Below, piece by piece: positions 10,976 through 23,787 of a stretch of 64,000 nucleotides of DNA. The notes below the pieces were generated by a model. It made no database searches. It was not told the DNA's origin and saw nothing but the letters and a program-made list of their open reading frames with translations. The position numbers and the translations under genes were made by a program. Every line of letters starts with the position of its first letter. Position 1 is the first letter of the stretch. This stretch comes from Loxodes magnus (taxonomy: Eukaryota; Ciliophora; Karyorelictea; Loxodida; Loxodidae), in contig CAMPDV010000011.1 in the NCBI GenBank assembly GCA_946699065.1, positions 310,001 to 374,000 on the forward strand. Direction: 5' to 3'.

Positions 10976-11790
10976 AATGTCGCAAGTTAATTAAGAACTG
11001 GAAAAAGCAAAGTAAAAAATAGAGGAAATTAATAATCCGAAAGATTATGTATAACTCATTTCCCATCAGAATCCTAATAGCTCCTATTATAATTGAAGAA
11101 CAAAATATTGAAGAACAGAATGCAGAAACTCTTTCGAATGAGAAAAAATTCTAAAAATGTCAAAAATTTCAAAAATGTCTAAAATATTTCATGACATATA
11201 AAATTTTCATACAAGTTGCTTCTACTGTTAGAAAATTGGGCATATTTTTAGAAGATGCTGGCATTTCACAAAAAATTAAAAGGAGATTTATACAAACAAG
11301 AAGAACTTAATCTAAGACTCATGTCCCAAGAAAGAGATTAAATGATTTCTGAAGCATTTCATAAGATCAAAGCACCAATCTTAAAGCTAGAAATAGAAGC
11401 AGGCAAACATTGGAAATAGAATAGAGAAAGTAGAAGAAAGCTAGCAAAAATTACAACTTAAAATGGAATAAGAGAGCAAAAATGTGACCCAATGATGATT
11501 GAAGAAGAAATTATCAGAAAGCCTTAAAGAAAATAGAGGTAGATAAAGATTAGAAAAAAATCTTTCTGTTATGGAACTTCATGGAACTTAAATCGGAAAT
11601 GTTAGAAATTCTAACAGAAAAAACTGAACTATTGAATTCAAGAAAAATCAACAAAAGGAACAAGAAGAAACAAGATTAAACTGAAAGTATTGAAGTTCGC
11701 GAGGAGAAGGTTAAAAAAATGAGATGTGACAAAATCAGAAAAAGAGAGAAAAAAGGATGGAAAAACTCGAGTTCCTAATCTCTCTAATCT
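10976..11790 (+). mobile_element. ORF1/Gag-like fossil B with CCHC zinc knuckle
   Basis: From the ATG at 10976 a long frame reads on with Gln for TAA/TAG and Trp for TGA. About 80 residues in, it carries a textbook CCHC zinc knuckle, CFYCQKIGHIFRRC (C-x2-C-x4-H-x4-C). A long Lys/Glu/Gln-rich helical region follows. A zinc knuckle plus coiled coil is the usual make-up of a nucleic-acid-binding ORF1 or Gag protein. The frame is open for most of its length, but the composition becomes erratic, so I treat it as a fossil. No polymerase domain was found downstream. Confidence 0.55.
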
Positions 11791-12250
11791 GTAGATCCCA
11801 GGTATTTTTATTTAACAGCAGGAAACATGAATTGTTGTCTTCCGGAAGGGATTGATATATCTCATAATGAAAAACTTAAATTTATATATTATTATTGATA
11901 AGTTTCTATTTGCCAACTAAATCTTAATTAAAAAGTGCTTCAGCTTTTAATCTAGTCTTATGAACTAAAATGGCAACCATCAAACCATTTCTCCATAGTT
12001 AAACGCATAAAAGATTTTTCATGTGATGGCACTTCTTTACAACATCAAAAATGTTTATTTGATACAAGATAACAAGGTAATCGCGGAAATAATAAGTTTA
12101 ATCATATTGCTTGATAAAATAGCCTTGATTTAATTCACCAAATAGACCTGTCAACGAAAGTATGAACTCCAATATGCTAAAGATTCTGGTCATCAGGGAA
12201 AATTTCAAATTTCCTTTAAATCTGCTAGAAAATCTTGACAAGTACCTTGG
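11790..12250. other. Unassigned AT-rich spacer
   Basis: No convincing gene, RNA or repeat was recognised. It lies between two fossils on opposite strands and is probably decayed element sequence. Confidence 0.4.
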
Positions 12251-13700
12251 GTCGAAACCTACCCATACTTTTGCAATTATTAATTTTTTGAAGGTTAAAT
12301 AAAAAATTTTAATTATTTCGATTTATCCAAATTTTCTTAATGATTAACTGTTTTTTACTTTTTTCCAATAAACTTCTACTATTTCGATGAAAATAAACTT
12401 TATTTGATTCCTTCTTATATACTTTCAGCATTTTCTTTTAAATTTTTATTGCTTTATTTACATTTTTTTCAGTATTAATTTACGGATGATAAAATTTTTA
12501 GCATCTATGTGAAGATCTTTCTATTTGTAAAATAGCATTGCCATTTTATCTTTACTTTTTTATTTTAAACTTGAATATTGTCTATTAACATTCAATCAAA
12601 TTTTTTATTCTTTCTTTCATTTTATTAGGTCAACTCTTTTTAATACATATTTATCTATTATTCTATACGTTTTGCTAATCTATTTTCTGATTTTGGGTTT
12701 TAGGCTGGATATTCTGGTTTTTGCAATCTTTAGGAGAAATTTAAATCTTAATTCTTAAGATCAAATCTTAGTTATTTTCTATTAAATTTTAAATTTTTCG
12801 ATATTCTTTCATTGTTCTTTTTGGACACTTGATCTCTTTTTGCAAGTTTATAGTAACTTTTAGCTGTTCGAAACTTAATTACTGAGTATGTAAAGTTCTC
12901 AACTACTTCCTTATACAAATTGGATTTAATTAATTTACGGAATTATTAATAAATAAATAAATTAATTAATTTAAGTGTTTCACCTTTATTTGGTTAATCT
13001 CAAATCAAAAGTTTAAAGTTAAATAAAAGAGACTTCATATTTGCTTTGTCTTGTCTACCATACGTTCTAAGGGATTTTTACTCTATTTTTTTTGAGAGTT
13101 TCTGATAGATCGATTCCCATTCATTTCTTATTAAATTTGTTAATTGCATGCTATATGTTTGGAGCTTCTTTGTTTAGCTGGAGTATTTTTTTCCTGTATA
13201 GTTTACCTTCTTGATTGCAATAGATCCTGAAAATATTTTGCCATTAATTTTCTATTATTTTCTTCTATTTTCATTAGAATTGGAAGCTGCTTCTAACTTT
13301 ATGCTCTATTCGCTTGCAGTATCAACATCTCATTGTTTTCCAATAGGGAATATAATTTGTTTTAGGCTATTGGTCTACATCCCTCGGATCATTCATCTAC
13401 ATTTTTTACAGTAATATGCTTTCAGTTAACTCTGCGAATTGATTAAATTTTGTTTCTAATTATTCTATCCTGACAATTCTTAACTATTTATTTTCTATTT
13501 TTTTCTTATGAGTTAATCATCAGATGTTCAATTTTTCATTCGAGCTCTTGTACTGTTCTTAAAAGTTTAAAATTTTCTAATTGCATGACTTGGAGTTCTA
13601 AAATTATTTTTTATTAATCGCAACTTAACTAAGATGATTCCTTTTAAGAAGAGATTTTTAACAAATAGTTTTCCATTTTATCTTATAATTTATAATTCAG
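12250..13700 (-). mobile_element. ORF1/Gag-like fossil C
   Basis: On the minus strand the region reads as a long Lys/Asn/Gln-rich protein-like sequence with a helical part followed by a knuckle-like motif (MRCWYCKRIEHK). Fossil D has a matching IPYRKIMICWYC. The downstream part is again basic (for example IERSSHRCQKFYHP). It belongs to the same family as B and D by the shared pre-knuckle words. It is decayed and broken. Confidence 0.45.
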
Positions 13701-14149
13701 AAAAAGAAATTATTATTGAATGAACGTTTATTGTATCATCAATAATTAATCAGCCCCTTTTTTAAGGCTAATCATAATTTCTTCTTCCTTCTATATTTAT
13801 ATCACTTTATGTAATTATAAGAAAGAATTTATACTACTGAAAAGATGAGGAGGAATAAAAGAATCTATATTGTAAAGAGTAGGGATAGGCTTTTATAGTT
13901 TAAAAGAATATTAATGCTAACATTGAGAAAATAGACAACAAAGGAATTTACCAAGTAATATTGTAACTTTCAAAGACAATTAAACTTTAGTGAATACTGA
14001 AAGAAACAGAGGTAGATGGGAAAGTGATTTAAAAGCTTCAAAATAACTAAAAATTGATTGTTCTCACTTCTATTATTAAAAATTAGTAATTTAAGTGCTT
14101 TCTTATTAATAGATCTTCCTCTAAGCTCTATAATGCAAGTGTTTAGTTA

Positions 14150-14620
14150 AATAAGTTTATATATTAAATATTGTAAATATGCTTTTGATAGTGTATAAGT
14201 AATTTCTTCTTATAAGTATTATATTTAAAACACGTTATCATTAGTTTATAAGTTGCTTCTATTTAAAAGTAACTTCTTGAAATTAGGCAATCAAGAATTT
14301 TTAATCGATTCTCAGGACATAGAAGACATTAAAAAAAGTGTTAACATGATTGTAAGAATCTTATTGTGCTAATTATGATGTTTAAAATATGTTTTTTGTG
14401 AGTGTAATAGCAATTTTCTCTTATAAATATGATGGTTAGAGAATAATGAAATGATTGCATAATTATTTATTTCTGATAAGTATGATTCTTAAAATATGTT
14501 ATCATTAATGTATTAGTTTTTAGCTAAGATGGTTGGAAAAAATAAGTTGCAATATGCGTATAAATATTTATAATGATAAAGATATTTAAATTTATTTTTA
14601 GCAAAAAAATAACATACTAG
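14150..14620. repeat. Degenerate AT-rich satellite
   Basis: The same recurring words as in the tandem units are present (GTGTATAAGTAATTTC, CTTATAAGTATTATATTTAA, TGATAAGTATGATTCTTAAA), with drifted spacing. No gene is visible. Confidence 0.6.
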
Positions 14621-14639
14621 ATTAATGAGGAATCACTTT

Positions 14640-15300
14640 TTTTCACAATTCATCGAGTTAAAACTTAAATAAGTATTCACCTAAAACTTGTATGGATCTC
14701 ACTATCAAGAATCTTGATGATTTTATGATTTTTTTTCTCGAATCCCAATCATTTTCTATTGAGATATTAACTGCATATTAGATATTGGGAATTTCTTTGT
14801 TTAGTTGGAATATCTTTTTCTATGAAGTAAGCTTTCCCTTGTGCAGTATATTTTAGTATATCTAGCAATTATTATTTTATTATTCTTTTTTATTAAAATC
14901 GTTGACAACTCCCTGCTTTATTCCCTGGCCACTACAATACCAGCATATCATTATTTTTCGATAGGGAATTTCTTTAGTTGGAGTACTCTATATCGATTGA
15001 TAAATTATTAGGGTTTTTCTGGTTTATAGTTTTCTAATTCTAAATTTCCTTTACAATCTAATCTGTCTATAAATTCTTCCTTAAGTTTACTACCAAAGCG
15101 TGCTTAGAATTAACCCCTATATACTTTTCAAATTCAAAAAATTCCAAGTTAGATCTTTAGTTCTTCGAAAGACTCATTAAAAGTCTTTTCTAAATTACGG
15201 TTCTCCATCTTAATTTGAAAAAATCGTTGACAACGTCCTCATACGAGTTATTAGATTTAGGAGAAATCTGTTATTCTTAGGTGGTATTTTTTAACATTTA
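14640..15300 (-). mobile_element. ORF1/Gag-like fossil D
   Basis: This minus-strand, protein-like remnant shares the words IPYRKIMICWYC with fossil C, plus a basic helical part (for example NQRSNLEFFEFEKYIGVNS). Its plus strand resembles about 13100-13350 and, at the right end, about 2640-2710 in the tandem unit. Broken; family as for fossils B and C. Confidence 0.42.
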
Positions 15301-15850
15301 ATGAGTATTGAACACTTATGATAAGTATGATATTTAAAAGATGTTATAATGAGTATACAAGTAATTGCTTGCTTTAAGTATTTGATTATTTACTTATAAT
15401 TAATAAATAGAAATAATCTATCATAAGTGTATAAGTTATTATTTCTGATTATTATATATATTAGTTTAAATCATCTCGATTGCTTAAGTGATTCCTGAGG
15501 ATAAATAAGATTAATAAAATATTGACATGAGTGCACAAGCATTCATAAGACTTTTAAAAAATGTTATAGTTAGCTTATAAGCATCTATTATAAATTTGAT
15601 ATAAAAGAAATGAAAAGAAAGCTTATTTTATTATTTCTGATAATGAGGATGATGATTGTATAAATATTTATTTCTTATAAGTAATATTTTTAAAATATAA
15701 TAAATTAGTGTATTAGTTTCCGTTAAATAATGTCATCAAAACATGCTATCATAAGAGTATAAACATCTATATAATTATGATATTAAAATATTATGAATTG
15801 AGTGCTTAAATGTTATTTCTTATAAATATATCTGATTTAATTGTATGTTT
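15300..15850. repeat. Degenerate AT-rich satellite
   Basis: Another block of the satellite words (GAGTGCACAAG, TTTCTTATAAGTAATATTTTTAAA, GAGTGCTTAAATGTT). It marks the right-hand limit of satellite spread in the window. Confidence 0.6.
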
Positions 15851-17450
15851 ACAACATTTTCTTTCTAATTCTATTATTTCATACATTATTTTCATTTTGA
15901 ATCTCAATCAATTTTTCTTTTAATATCTAAACACCAACAATTGAATTGTTAAAAATTAAAATTATAAGAAGTTTCAAACTTAAGTTCATTTAAGTACTTC
16001 TTTAATTCTGATAAAATGTTAATCTTATTTTATTTTGCTTCCTTAAGTATATAAGCATTTATTAAAACTAAGTTGCTTTAAAATTACTATTAAAATAAGA
16101 AATAAAGCCAAACTAATAAATTTTCTTAGATATATTTTATGAATTTAATAAATTTAATTCAAATCAAAATCTTACAAAAAAGAGTTACCCATCTAAAGTA
16201 AGTTTTAGCTAATATATTAGTTAGCAATATAATTAAAGTATTTTAGTTTAAATTTCTTATTGATTCAGTATTATTTAAAACTTAATAATTTATTTATCTC
16301 TTAGATTACTTATTCTTAAGTTATCTCAATCTTCTTATCTTAGTTGAAAACTATATCATATAAATGGTATAGTTTATATTAAGTATTTTTGGTTTATATT
16401 CTTTTTTAATTTAGAAATGAATACATTAGCTTATAGAAAAATGTATCTATTTTATAGAATTGAAGCAGTAATTTATTTAACCTTTAATTTTATTTAAATT
16501 ATAATAAAATTAAATAGTACCTGTGAAATAATAGATCTCTCTCAATGAACATGTAGAAATTTTAAATTAATAGCCTAAACTAATCAAATAACTACCTTAA
16601 TAAGATAAAGCAAAATAGGAATCTTTTCCGTAATTAGTCCATTAAAGAGTATTTCATTACAATAAGATTTAAAGTAACAAACGTCAAAGATTGAGAATTA
16701 TATTAGATAGTAGGAAAAATAGGTCAATAACTAGATAGTTAATACTCAGCTATAGAAGATTCAATAAATAGCATTTAATTGCTAATAGTATAAAAACTGT
16801 ATGAGATTGATAAATAATTTAATTGTATCTTACAAGTGTTTTAATTTTGGTGCTCTTAATTCCGATATCATATAAAAGGACTTTAAGAATTAAACATAAT
16901 AATAAGAAATTGCTTAAAGAATCAATAGATAGCAGAGAAGTAAACCTATAAATATATAAATAAATGAATAATATTTAATTATAGAAAGAAAAATACGTTG
17001 ATATATATGTCAAAAGCAGTATCATTATAAAAGATGCTGATTAAGCCACATATATGAAAATAATACTTAAGAGTGTTTTATTTATAGTAAAAATTTAATA
17101 ATAGTAAATTTAGAATCTTAAAAATAACTTATAGATGAAATAGGCTCAGCAGTAAAGTCCAAATTATGAACAAGGATGTTGGACTAATGATTCCTAAGTC
17201 ATCCTTTAGTTCAAGAGAAAGCATTTTCATGATTATTTGATATAAAGGTCAATTTTTTAAACTATTAGCTCCTTTTACTTTAACTTTATATGAATGGCGG
17301 TTTTCATTTATTTTTATTACAAGATTTTATATATTCAATTTTTTAGGAACTCAAAATGCAAATACTTATTTACTGAAAAAGTAATCTAAGAGATGCTATT
17401 ATGATTTTTAAATGCTAATAAAATAAGATTATTTTAATTACCTAAAACAA
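15850..17450. other. AT-rich spacer, nothing recognised
   Basis: About 1.6 kb of very AT-rich sequence. Because nearly any frame is open in this code, open frames carry no weight here. I see no domain, conserved motif, RNA gene or clear repeat. Confidence 0.5.
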
Positions 17451-17454
17451 AAAG

Positions 17455-18300
17455 AGGTGGAGTTTCGGAAGGGGTTCTTCGTGGCTTTAATTAAGCAGGG
17501 GCCAGAAATTTAACAGCAGTATAAGGAGGCCAAAAAAACAACAGAAAGCAACTCTTGGTACTATAACACCAATCTCGAGGGAGAAATCGAGAAAATAGGC
17601 GAAGTTCATCCTACACTAGGAGGTCTCATAATTCAATATTTCCGAAAAATGTGAATGGAACAGCTCATAAAAGTAGTACTAAACCTCCAGGAAGGGGTCA
17701 AGAAACTGAGTAGGGAAAACTCTAAGTTGGCGGAGCTGATAAACAATGGGCTCTTAAATACATTGGTCTCAGGAATGGTCAACTATGAAAAAGTTATCGA
17801 CTCCTTATGGAACTATTAACGAGAGTAGTCAGTTAGATAAACTCTCATCTAGAAAATTTAAGATTAAAGTCAATAGATAGAAAATCAATTACAAAGACAG
17901 AAACAGAAAAATTAAAATCAAGAAAATATCTGGAATAACAATATGGAAATAGAGTAATTTGGATCAAACTAACTTTAAATGGAAAAACAAAACAAAGTCC
18001 AGCAAAAACAGGACTAAAAAACAAGAATTAGAGATGCTACTTATGCAAAAGTTAATAGCATCAATACAAGAATTGCTGAAAATCCTGGTGCTTTAAAAAT
18101 AATATTTACTTTAGGAGTAAAAAGAGAGAGAAAAGCTCTACTGTAATACTGAAGGAGACAAACACAAGAGAAAAGGAATTCAAGAACTACTGAGACTGAT
18201 TTTAACAAAACTGGAGGCAAAGAAGATAATAATTGAAACAAGTGGGTTGAAAGTAGGACTTAAAAAATGATTTTATTATACGAATATGGAATATGAGCTG
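17455..18300 (+). mobile_element. ORF1/Gag-like fossil E (best-preserved copy)
   Basis: A long plus-strand frame beginning EFRKGFFVALIKQGPE carries the family signature LIKVVLNLQEGVKKLSREN, then a Gln-rich coiled coil, then a basic C-terminal part (KRERKALLQYQRRQTQEKR). It is homologous to fossil A on the opposite strand 7 kb away. Base composition is clearly less AT-rich than the flanks. The start is not obvious, since no in-frame ATG precedes the conserved part closely. The frame looks nearly whole, unlike the other copies. There is no polymerase domain or terminal repeat nearby. Confidence 0.5.
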
Positions 18301-20200
18301 CTTTGCATTTTTATTAAACTTAAATATTTGATTACCTAAAAGTAATTTCAATGGTATATATTATAGTTTAATATTTGGGTTTTTTATTTTAAAAATAAAT
18401 AAAAGATAAAATTGAAAGTTAATTTCTTATTATAACTAATTATATGATTGATACCACTTTTAAGAATAATTTATGATAATTTAGATTTTGTTTAATAGTT
18501 TCAGTAAATATGCAAATTAAAGAAATAAGCATTTTAAAAATTATTATAGTAATAATTAAATAGACTAATCAAGAAGATATCTTGAAGAATCTCTTATTTC
18601 ATTATATAACCAAAAAAAGATGGAATAATTCGAAAATTTTATCTATTTGCATAACTTAATTTACAACATAATTAATAATTTTTAGTTTTCTTTAAATTTG
18701 ATAATTTTATTGTCCTTTAAAAGCTGCATTTTTCATAAAACATTGCAATATCTTTTAATAACCAATAAATAGCTTGCTTTGTTTAGTTAAATAATAAATT
18801 AAAATAGTCCTACTTTATTAAAATTAGTTATTGCTTCTATATTTATTCATGTATTTTACTTTTAGTTTTTGTTTACTTTTATCCCAATTAAGTAAATTAA
18901 TTTTAATACTTTTAGCTTTAGTGGAATTTATATTTAATCTAAACTTATTTATTTAGAGATATTGCATAAGTATATTGAAGTATGTAAGGCAAAAATTAAC
19001 TTCTTGCAAAATAATTTAATATAGTTATAACTTATTAATTATGAAAGCTAGTATAACCAGTATTTTAGTATCTATATTCAATGTCTTTAATAAATTTCTC
19101 AGTGATCTTGTGACTCTCAAATGTTTAGCTACTCACTCTTATATTGTGCTTCTTTAATTAAGTGGTATTATTAATGCTGCTAGCTTACTTTATTGCTCAT
19201 TGAAAATAATAATATAGTAGATTTAAGCTTTAGAATAATATAATAAAACAGCTAAGCATTTATAATTTAATTATTAGCAAATAAATCTAATGCTTGATTA
19301 AATTTCTTAAGCCAGCATTCAAGATAGATTTAAATAAACGTTTCTGAAGCATAATTACTAAGGTATAGGATATATTTTTGTTTAATAGTAGGTAGTATGT
19401 AACATAGCTTGTGTATTATAATAAATTAATATTGCAAGCATTTATGTGGTTTTTAGTTCTATGACAGCAACTATTTCTAATTTACTTCCACTTCTAATTC
19501 TAAAGCCTACTTATTAACCTTCTTCTATCAGTTAGTAATCTGGTAGTAGTATTATTTAAAATAAGTAGCTTTAGAGTAAAGTGCTTGAAGTCTAAATAAT
19601 ATATAAAGTTTAAGCTAAATAAACAAGCAATTAAATATATTAAAATGATTTATATTATAAGTACTCTCATTAAAATTAAGCTTAGCTACTTCTGAAATAA
19701 GAAATAGATATTAATCACTTATTAGTATAATTATTAACTATAGAGATGCCTCACTAGCTTTTAGAAGAGAATCAGTAATAATAATATGAGATAAGAAAAT
19801 TATCTGTACACTGAAAATAAGGTATATTTAAGGTGCTTTAAATAGAAAAAAAGATAGTTGTTTCTTTAGTATTGTAAAAGCTATTATTGATTTGTTACTT
19901 ATTTATTAGAATTTTAGACTTTTTTATTTTACAACTTTAATTTCAGTTGATATAGGCAAGTTTAAGTTATAAAATGTAGCGTTTTAGTTATAGCTTTGCT
20001 TTTATCATAACATCATACTTCTAAGGTTAATTTAACATTATTTTTAATTAATTTTACTTGATATACTTTATGCTTTTAATCTGAAAGAAAGGAAGTGAGA
20101 TTAACTTAGCCTAGTGTAACTTTTTATTCTTAAATTAGTAACAAGTTAACGAGATTAGAATAAATATATGCATTAACAAATTAAACTAAAAGTGGGGAAA
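18300..20200. other. AT-rich spacer, nothing recognised
   Basis: A 1.9 kb intergenic stretch between fossil E and the 3' end of the PP2C gene. It has A/T homopolymer runs and no gene-like composition. Confidence 0.5.
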
Positions 20201-21999
20201 TCAGCTATCTTAACAATCTTGAGTTAAAAACATTATAACTATCGTTATGTCGTCTACTACATCATCTTCCTATAATTAAACACTTACTCTTTTCCAATTA
20301 GCTACGCTTTCTTTTACTATCTTATCACATGCTGCCATTGCGTTACTTTACTCAAAAAATGGAATTATCATTCTCATACACTGTATATTAAAATTCACCT
20401 CATCGTTATCGATAAATTCTCATACTCCATCGCTGGCTAAAACTATAAATTTGTCATCTGGAGTTATTTCAAATTCCATAATTTCTAAAATTATAATTAT
20501 TTACCAGGTTCAGCATTAACTCCTACCTATGCTGCTACTGCATCACCTATGGATCTTGACATTGCTAAACCCGGAGCATTTTCGTTTTTTAATCAAACTC
20601 TAGCTGGGCCAATGGGATCTCCATTTTAATCTAAATAGAAAAGATTACCTTTAAATGGCTCAACTCTTCCTCCACTTTTAATTATTCTAGGTTATTCTTG
20701 CTTGTCGTCTGGTTTATGGTCTCTACTTAAAGCAATACTCTGTCATGTATTTTTTACTTTTCTACACATTATAGCTCTAGAATCACCCACATTTGAGCAT
20801 ATGAGTAAAGATCCTCTGATCATAACAGTTACACATGTGGTACCAGAGAATGAAACATCAACTTATCCATTACTTATTTCTTAATTAGTCTTTCTAAAAC
20901 CATCAGATATACATCTTTTTAAAAGTTCTTTTTCCATTTCTTCATATGGATAGCCAGCTTTTTTGAGTTTTGGTGGCATTTAATTTTCAATATGATAAGG
21001 AAGCATCCTTTTTACAAACCCGCTGACATCATGTCCATGTATACCGTGGCCATCCATAACTGAAAGAAACATCATATTTTTTTATTCTGCATAATCAAAA
21101 ATTTCGAAATGATTGTCTTGATTATTTTTTTTAGGTCTATTTGATATTTACCCTGTTTTTGATTTTTTTGCTATTGAATTCATAAAATTAGGAATAATTT
21201 AAACTGGATAGTTAATATGATTCTAATTCTAGTTCTAATTTTAGATTTAATTCTAGATTTAATTCTAATTCTACATTTAAGCCAAAGCATTCAAATGATT
21301 TTAGGCTATTGACGTCATTTTAGGTACTGTGACAAAATTAGAAACTTTTGGCTTTTATTTTTGATTGTTTAAATCACTTAAAGACGCATTTCTACTTTTT
21401 TATCTAGAAGGACTTTTATTTGCTAAAGCTATTATACCAGGAACTCTAGCATCGAAAGAATGTACGCGCTATTCAATTCTGTTTACAAGATTTAACTAGT
21501 TACTCTGTATAGGGTTTTGCATTAATTTTGTAGCCTTCTTGTGACTTTCATCTAATTTAGGTAGTTTTACTTTATTAAGAGACAGTCCTGGCTAAACATT
21601 GATATTCTACACTTAATTTAAATAATCCATTAAATTAGGCCCTTTATGGGATTTATTCAAGGTTCTTATCTTTTGGGGAGTCATTTTCTACTACTACATT
21701 TTTGTTTCTTCATTCTAATTTTGTACCATATTTTCTTACGCTAAAATTGAATTCGAATTAGCAATATTACCATCTAAACTTAGTCTATGCTGATGTAAGA
21801 TTTCAGATTGGTTAGGAATAACTTTATGACTTGTAGGTGCTCTTTATTTTAAAGTCAGCATTCCTTTGGAATTTAATGATCCAGATCTAGAATTTATCTT
21901 TCTCATCCCTCCTATATCTTTATTAAACTTTATTTTGGATTCTTTGGATTTGGAAGATTCTCTATGAGGCTTAGATTAACTTCTTTTCTAAGTTGACAT
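20201..21999 (-). CDS. PP2C-family (PPM) Ser/Thr protein phosphatase
   Basis: Metal-dependent protein phosphatase of about 586 residues. The N-terminal ~290 residues are low-complexity and Ser/Lys/Gln/Asn-rich, with a Gln/Asn repeat written almost wholly in TAG and TAA near residues 250-270. The catalytic domain follows: VMDGHGIHGHD (metal-binding Asp near 316), SGTTCVTVMI, NVGDSRAIM, SRDHKPDD, GLAMSRSIGD, VLASDGVWEF and finally DDITIVIM. Two introns restore the frame, 20485-20504 (20 nt) and 20270-20287 (18 nt), the second joining WKR to EDDVVDDITI. With both removed the length is a multiple of three and the end is TGA. The conserved Trp of DGVW is encoded by TGA, as are two others. It could act on kinase-phosphorylated targets, but no substrate can be inferred. 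Confidence 0.9.
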
Positions 22000-23787
22000 T
22001 TTTATTATTTTTTTCTTTAATTTCCATCTTTAGAAAAAATACTCTCAACAGACGCTTTTTATCTGATTAGCTGATTAAAATTTATCCAATCTTTGTTTTT
22101 CTTTAGTGCCTTTCGTTATTATTAATATCAAAAGCTATCCTATGCTCTTTATATACCCCTTAGGCTTAGACTTTAAATTAACTATCAATTAAATTAAAAT
22201 TTAGTTGGATAAGAAGATTCGATCCTTCACTTGGAATACAATAAGTTTAAATTCTTACTATTGTTTGGGCAACTTAAAGCAAAAATCAAAAAGAATTATA
22301 TGACTGCTATACATGCTTATCTGGAGCTTTTAGTCTCCAATTTTATATTCGAAAGGTTGTTTTTCTTGTAGATGATAAATTATTGACTAATAGTTAGATT
22401 TTTTATGGTATATTTTATCATTTATTTGCAATGTTTTGCAACAAACAGCCTGTTATTAAAACCATTACAAATTTATTAAAGATAACTCAATGATTGTTTA
22501 ATAGACTTTCTTTATTAAACCTAAAAGCCTTATATTTACAACTAAATACATTAAGCTATATATTATGATCTATCATTCTAGTCAATCTAATTGCTTTATT
22601 CTTTTAAAGCTTCATTTATAAGCAGGAGCTCTTTTTAAGCATAGTTAAATAATCTATACTCTTTACATTATAGGCTAGAAAAATAGATTTCTATCCTAAA
22701 GTGAAGTAATAAGAAATGCCTAAATAATGAATGTAGCAATTTAATTAAGTAACTGCATCTAATAAATCTTATATACTTGTTCTTTGCATATATGCATTCA
22801 TTTTTAATTCTTTGCATCCGTTATAAACTAAAGGTGCTAGAAGCAAAGAAATCTTAATAAAATCTAATATAATATTGCAAAAATTGTATGATATAATGCA
22901 TAGTAGCAAAGTAGAAGTTTTAAGGAAGACGTTGTATTACCTAGTTGAAATACACTTACTTATATATAATCTAATTTATATGGCTATTAAATCATAATTG
23001 GACTATCTTTTAGAATGTATATTTTATTTACTACTGTAACTTTAAAATAAACTTATAACATAAATACTTTCAAAGTGAAGAAGTATTAAATTAATCTAAG
23101 TAGAATCAAAGTTTGTTTTTATAATTATTAATATCTATAAGCAGAAAGAATATCAAGGATGAGTTAATTCATAATCATAAACTATAATTCCTTCAGTTAT
23201 TGTTGTAAGCTTAGTTAGTCTGTCTTAATAGACATTTTATATTAAGCTTGCTAATCTTTAAACTGAGTTTTCTTCAAATCTAATATTTGTAAAGGCCCTA
23301 TATCTTCTATTGCTTACCAAATAGTTTGTTAGATTTAAGGAATTACGAAATCACTAGCACTTAAGTGAAGTTGCTACTTTGTATTGTAACAACCTGTAAT
23401 AAGAAACTATAGAACAGTTTCTTTACTTAAATTCCTTGCCCTCTATCAGGTAAACATTTAGAGACATATTTAAGAAAAGCAAGTAGATATTTAAAAACTA
23501 AAATGAATTTAAGCAGTGAAATTATTCAAATTTAAACTACAAAACTATTGTAAAATTCCGTTACTTTTAAAAGTCTTGTTAACTATAGATTAAAATACAA
23601 GCTAATAAGCAAGTTCTTAAGAATATTTAATAGAAAATTATTAAAATTAAGTAAAGACTGTAAAGTTGGCTATAACAATCATAACAATGGTATTTTCTAA
23701 GTAATCTAAGTGAAGTTTAAGTAGCTAAATAAAGGATGAGAACTATTCTTAGATAATTATTTAAAAGTTTATTTTAAGTTAATAAAA
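22000..23787. other. Intergenic spacer between divergent genes
   Basis: A 1.8 kb AT-rich stretch between the start codons of the PP2C gene (-) and the receptor gene (+), so promoters of both must lie here. I see no recognisable motif. Confidence 0.5.

Noticed and set aside
18041-18241. 66-residue minus-strand frame
   Set aside because: Shadow of fossil E on the plus strand.
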